64,000 nt of DNA from Lachnospiraceae bacterium. GTDB lineage: Bacteria; Bacillota; Clostridia; Lachnospirales; Lachnospiraceae. Within the stretch, counting starts at the first letter, position 1; the number at the start of each line of letters is the position of its first letter. This document shows positions 62,989 through 64,000 of this stretch, piece after piece. The notes beneath the pieces are model-generated. The model worked only from the letters and a program-made list of their open reading frames with translations, did no database searches and was not told the DNA's origin. The stretch lies in NCBI GenBank assembly GCA_022766245.1, contig JALEPL010000012.1, positions 16,962 to 80,961 of the forward strand, written 5' to 3'. Position numbers and translations under genes: made by a program.

Positions 62989-63689
62989 ATTGGTTATTGA
63001 TCATTGTTTTGGGGATGTTGGCTGTCTGCATGCTTGAGGGATATCATAAAGGACTACTGCGAATGGTATTTTCCATGGTGATTTTGCTGGTAGTACTGGC
63101 GGCTGGCTCATTTGTTACACCCTATATGAAAGCTTTTTTATGTGAATACACCACTTTGGAAGAGCAGCTTTGTCAAAGCTGTGAGGAATATATCCGACAG
63201 AAGGCGGAGGAACAGATTTCAGCGGCTACTGCTGATGCGTCTGTTCAGGCGGAGGAAATCGGGCTGGCCTTTCCGGAGAGGTGGATGGATAAACTGGCTA
63301 TTTATGGTGGGAACGCCATAAATGACAAGGTGGACGGTACGGGATTATATCATGAACTGTCTGTAAGTATTGCAGATTTTATTGTAGGAGGAGTGGCCTA
63401 TTTTCTTTCTGTGACAGTGGTATTTCTCATTTGTTACCTGCTGATGCGGATATTGAATCTGTTGACCATGCTTCCCGGAATCAAGGCTGCTAATAAGGTT
63501 GCCGGTCTTGCGTTAGGCTTTGGGAAGGGGCTCTTGATTGTTTGGCTGATGTTTTATTTGATATCTATATTTTGTACAAGCAGCATAGGAGGACTGCTGT
63601 TGGGCTATATTTCAGACAGTGCATTTCTCAGTTGGCTCTACCGGCATAATCTTATCATGTGGGTTCTATACAAAATTTTATTGGGATAA
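62985..63689 (+). CDS. CvpA-family membrane protein
   Basis: 234 aa, GTG start overlapping the DUF5711-like stop (GTGA). Four membrane helices; GLLRMVFSMVILLVVLAAGS and GKGLLIVWLMFYLIS fit CvpA (colicin V production / envelope) proteins. Last gene of the cluster. Confidence 0.78.
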   Translation: MNWLLIIVLGMLAVCMLEGYHKGLLRMVFSMVILLVVLAAGSFVTPYMKAFLCEYTTLEEQLCQSCEEYIRQKAEEQISAATADASVQAEEIGLAFPERWMDKLAIYGGNAINDKVDGTGLYHELSVSIADFIVGGVAYFLSVTVVFLICYLLMRILNLLTMLPGIKAANKVAGLALGFGKGLLIVWLMFYLISIFCTSSIGGLLLGYISDSAFLSWLYRHNLIMWVLYKILLG

Positions 63690-63742
63690 GAGAAGATATT
63701 GGGGTATTGAAGGCATGATACCCCAATATCTTCTCTTTTTGA
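63688..63742 (+). terminator. 20-bp terminator after cvpA
   Basis: Perfect 20-bp stem (63688-63707 with 63718-63737), 10-nt loop, T-run on the 3' side. It overlaps the cvpA stop codon. Confidence 0.93.
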
Positions 63743-63784
63743 GTGAAAGAGAAAAATATAGGTAAAAATGTTGAAAAAACGGTG

Positions 63785-63813
63785 TTGACATTCATAAAAA
63801 CTCGTGATATTAT
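63785..63813 (+). promoter_or_regulatory. first promoter of a probable rRNA operon
   Basis: TTGACA (63785-63790), 17-bp spacer, TATTAT (63808-63813). Also a TATAAT at 63811. Confidence 0.6.
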
Positions 63814-63869
63814 AATCTTCGCCGCATGAAACAAGCAGTTATGACGGCAAGAAAAAATAAAAAAAGTTG

Positions 63870-63898
63870 TTGACAAACAGTTGAAAAGGTGTTATCCT
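63870..63898 (+). promoter_or_regulatory. second promoter of a probable rRNA operon
   Basis: TTGACA (63870-63875), 17-bp spacer, TATCCT (63893-63898). The following leader contains ACATTGATAACTGAATAG and CCTTGAAAG, resembling pre-16S leaders of Clostridia. The 16S gene itself would lie beyond the window. Confidence 0.6.
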
Positions 63899-64000
63899 TT
63901 AGAAGTTGCGTCTGACAACGACGAACATTGATAACTGAATAGTGAAATAACCTTGAAAGATTTTGAGAAAACGTAATCAAGTATAGATTACAAAATCATT

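Overview
The window looks like a chromosomal segment of an anaerobic, low-to-mid GC Gram-positive bacterium of the class Clostridia, most probably a Lachnospiraceae gut commensal. Supporting points are a complete S10-spc-alpha ribosomal superoperon in the Clostridia arrangement (with a KOW-domain gene between map and infA), a zinc-type S14 and a zinc-LID adenylate kinase, a long-form SRP RNA, an oxygen-sensitive class III ribonucleotide reductase, a rubredoxin-first rubrerythrin with a PerR regulator, and the alternative (carboxynorspermidine) polyamine pathway. The genus is not claimed.

Layout: 0-3.4 kb holds a HAD phosphatase, a leftward SAM methyltransferase and a sodium/proline symporter. 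3.4-20 kb is the ribosomal superoperon (rpsJ to rplQ, with secY, adk, map, infA, rpmJ, rpoA inside). It has a strong promoter and folded leader before rpsJ, a second promoter before rpmJ, a folded leader before rpsM and a strong terminator after rplQ. 20-27.2 kb carries an AIM24-like gene, a siroheme sulfite/nitrite reductase, an ABC exporter with a CPBP protease, and a rhodanese-TtcA-like fusion. 27.2-33.4 kb is a polyamine operon (arginine decarboxylase, SpeE-like, carboxynorspermidine dehydrogenase and decarboxylase, agmatine deiminase). In front of it is a folded RNA with its own promoter and a terminator. nrdD, a small unknown gene and a 75-nt tandem-repeat block separate this operon from aguB at 36.6 kb, which completes agmatine to putrescine conversion.

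37.4-46.7 kb is a patchwork: several broken genes (DUF3592-like, cyclic-nucleotide-domain fragment, GNAT, DUF1330-like, a frameshifted gene), dispersed palindromic repeats, the rubrerythrin/PerR pair with two Per boxes, tadA, and a DUF4160/DUF2442-HTH gene pair whose promoter contains an 18-bp perfect palindrome. 46.7-52.5 kb is an AT-richer accessory island: PadR regulator, DUF6120-like membrane protein, secreted proteins, NlpC/P60 and cell-wall-binding-repeat proteins, a lipoprotein, and an MntA/HepT-type toxin-antitoxin pair. 52.5-64 kb returns to housekeeping: SRP RNA, tRNA-Ile, a dipeptidase, phosphofructokinase, dnaX-ybaB-recR, split transketolase, and a LysM/DUF5711/CvpA membrane cluster. 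The right edge has two sigma-A-type promoters that look like the start of an rRNA operon.

The strongest candidates for something undescribed are the folded RNA plus terminator before the polyamine operon, the hairpin-chain 75-nt repeats next to aguB, and the palindrome-controlled DUF4160/DUF2442-HTH pair. All coordinates and motifs were read by eye; no database search or folding program was run, and family names rest on recognised motifs.
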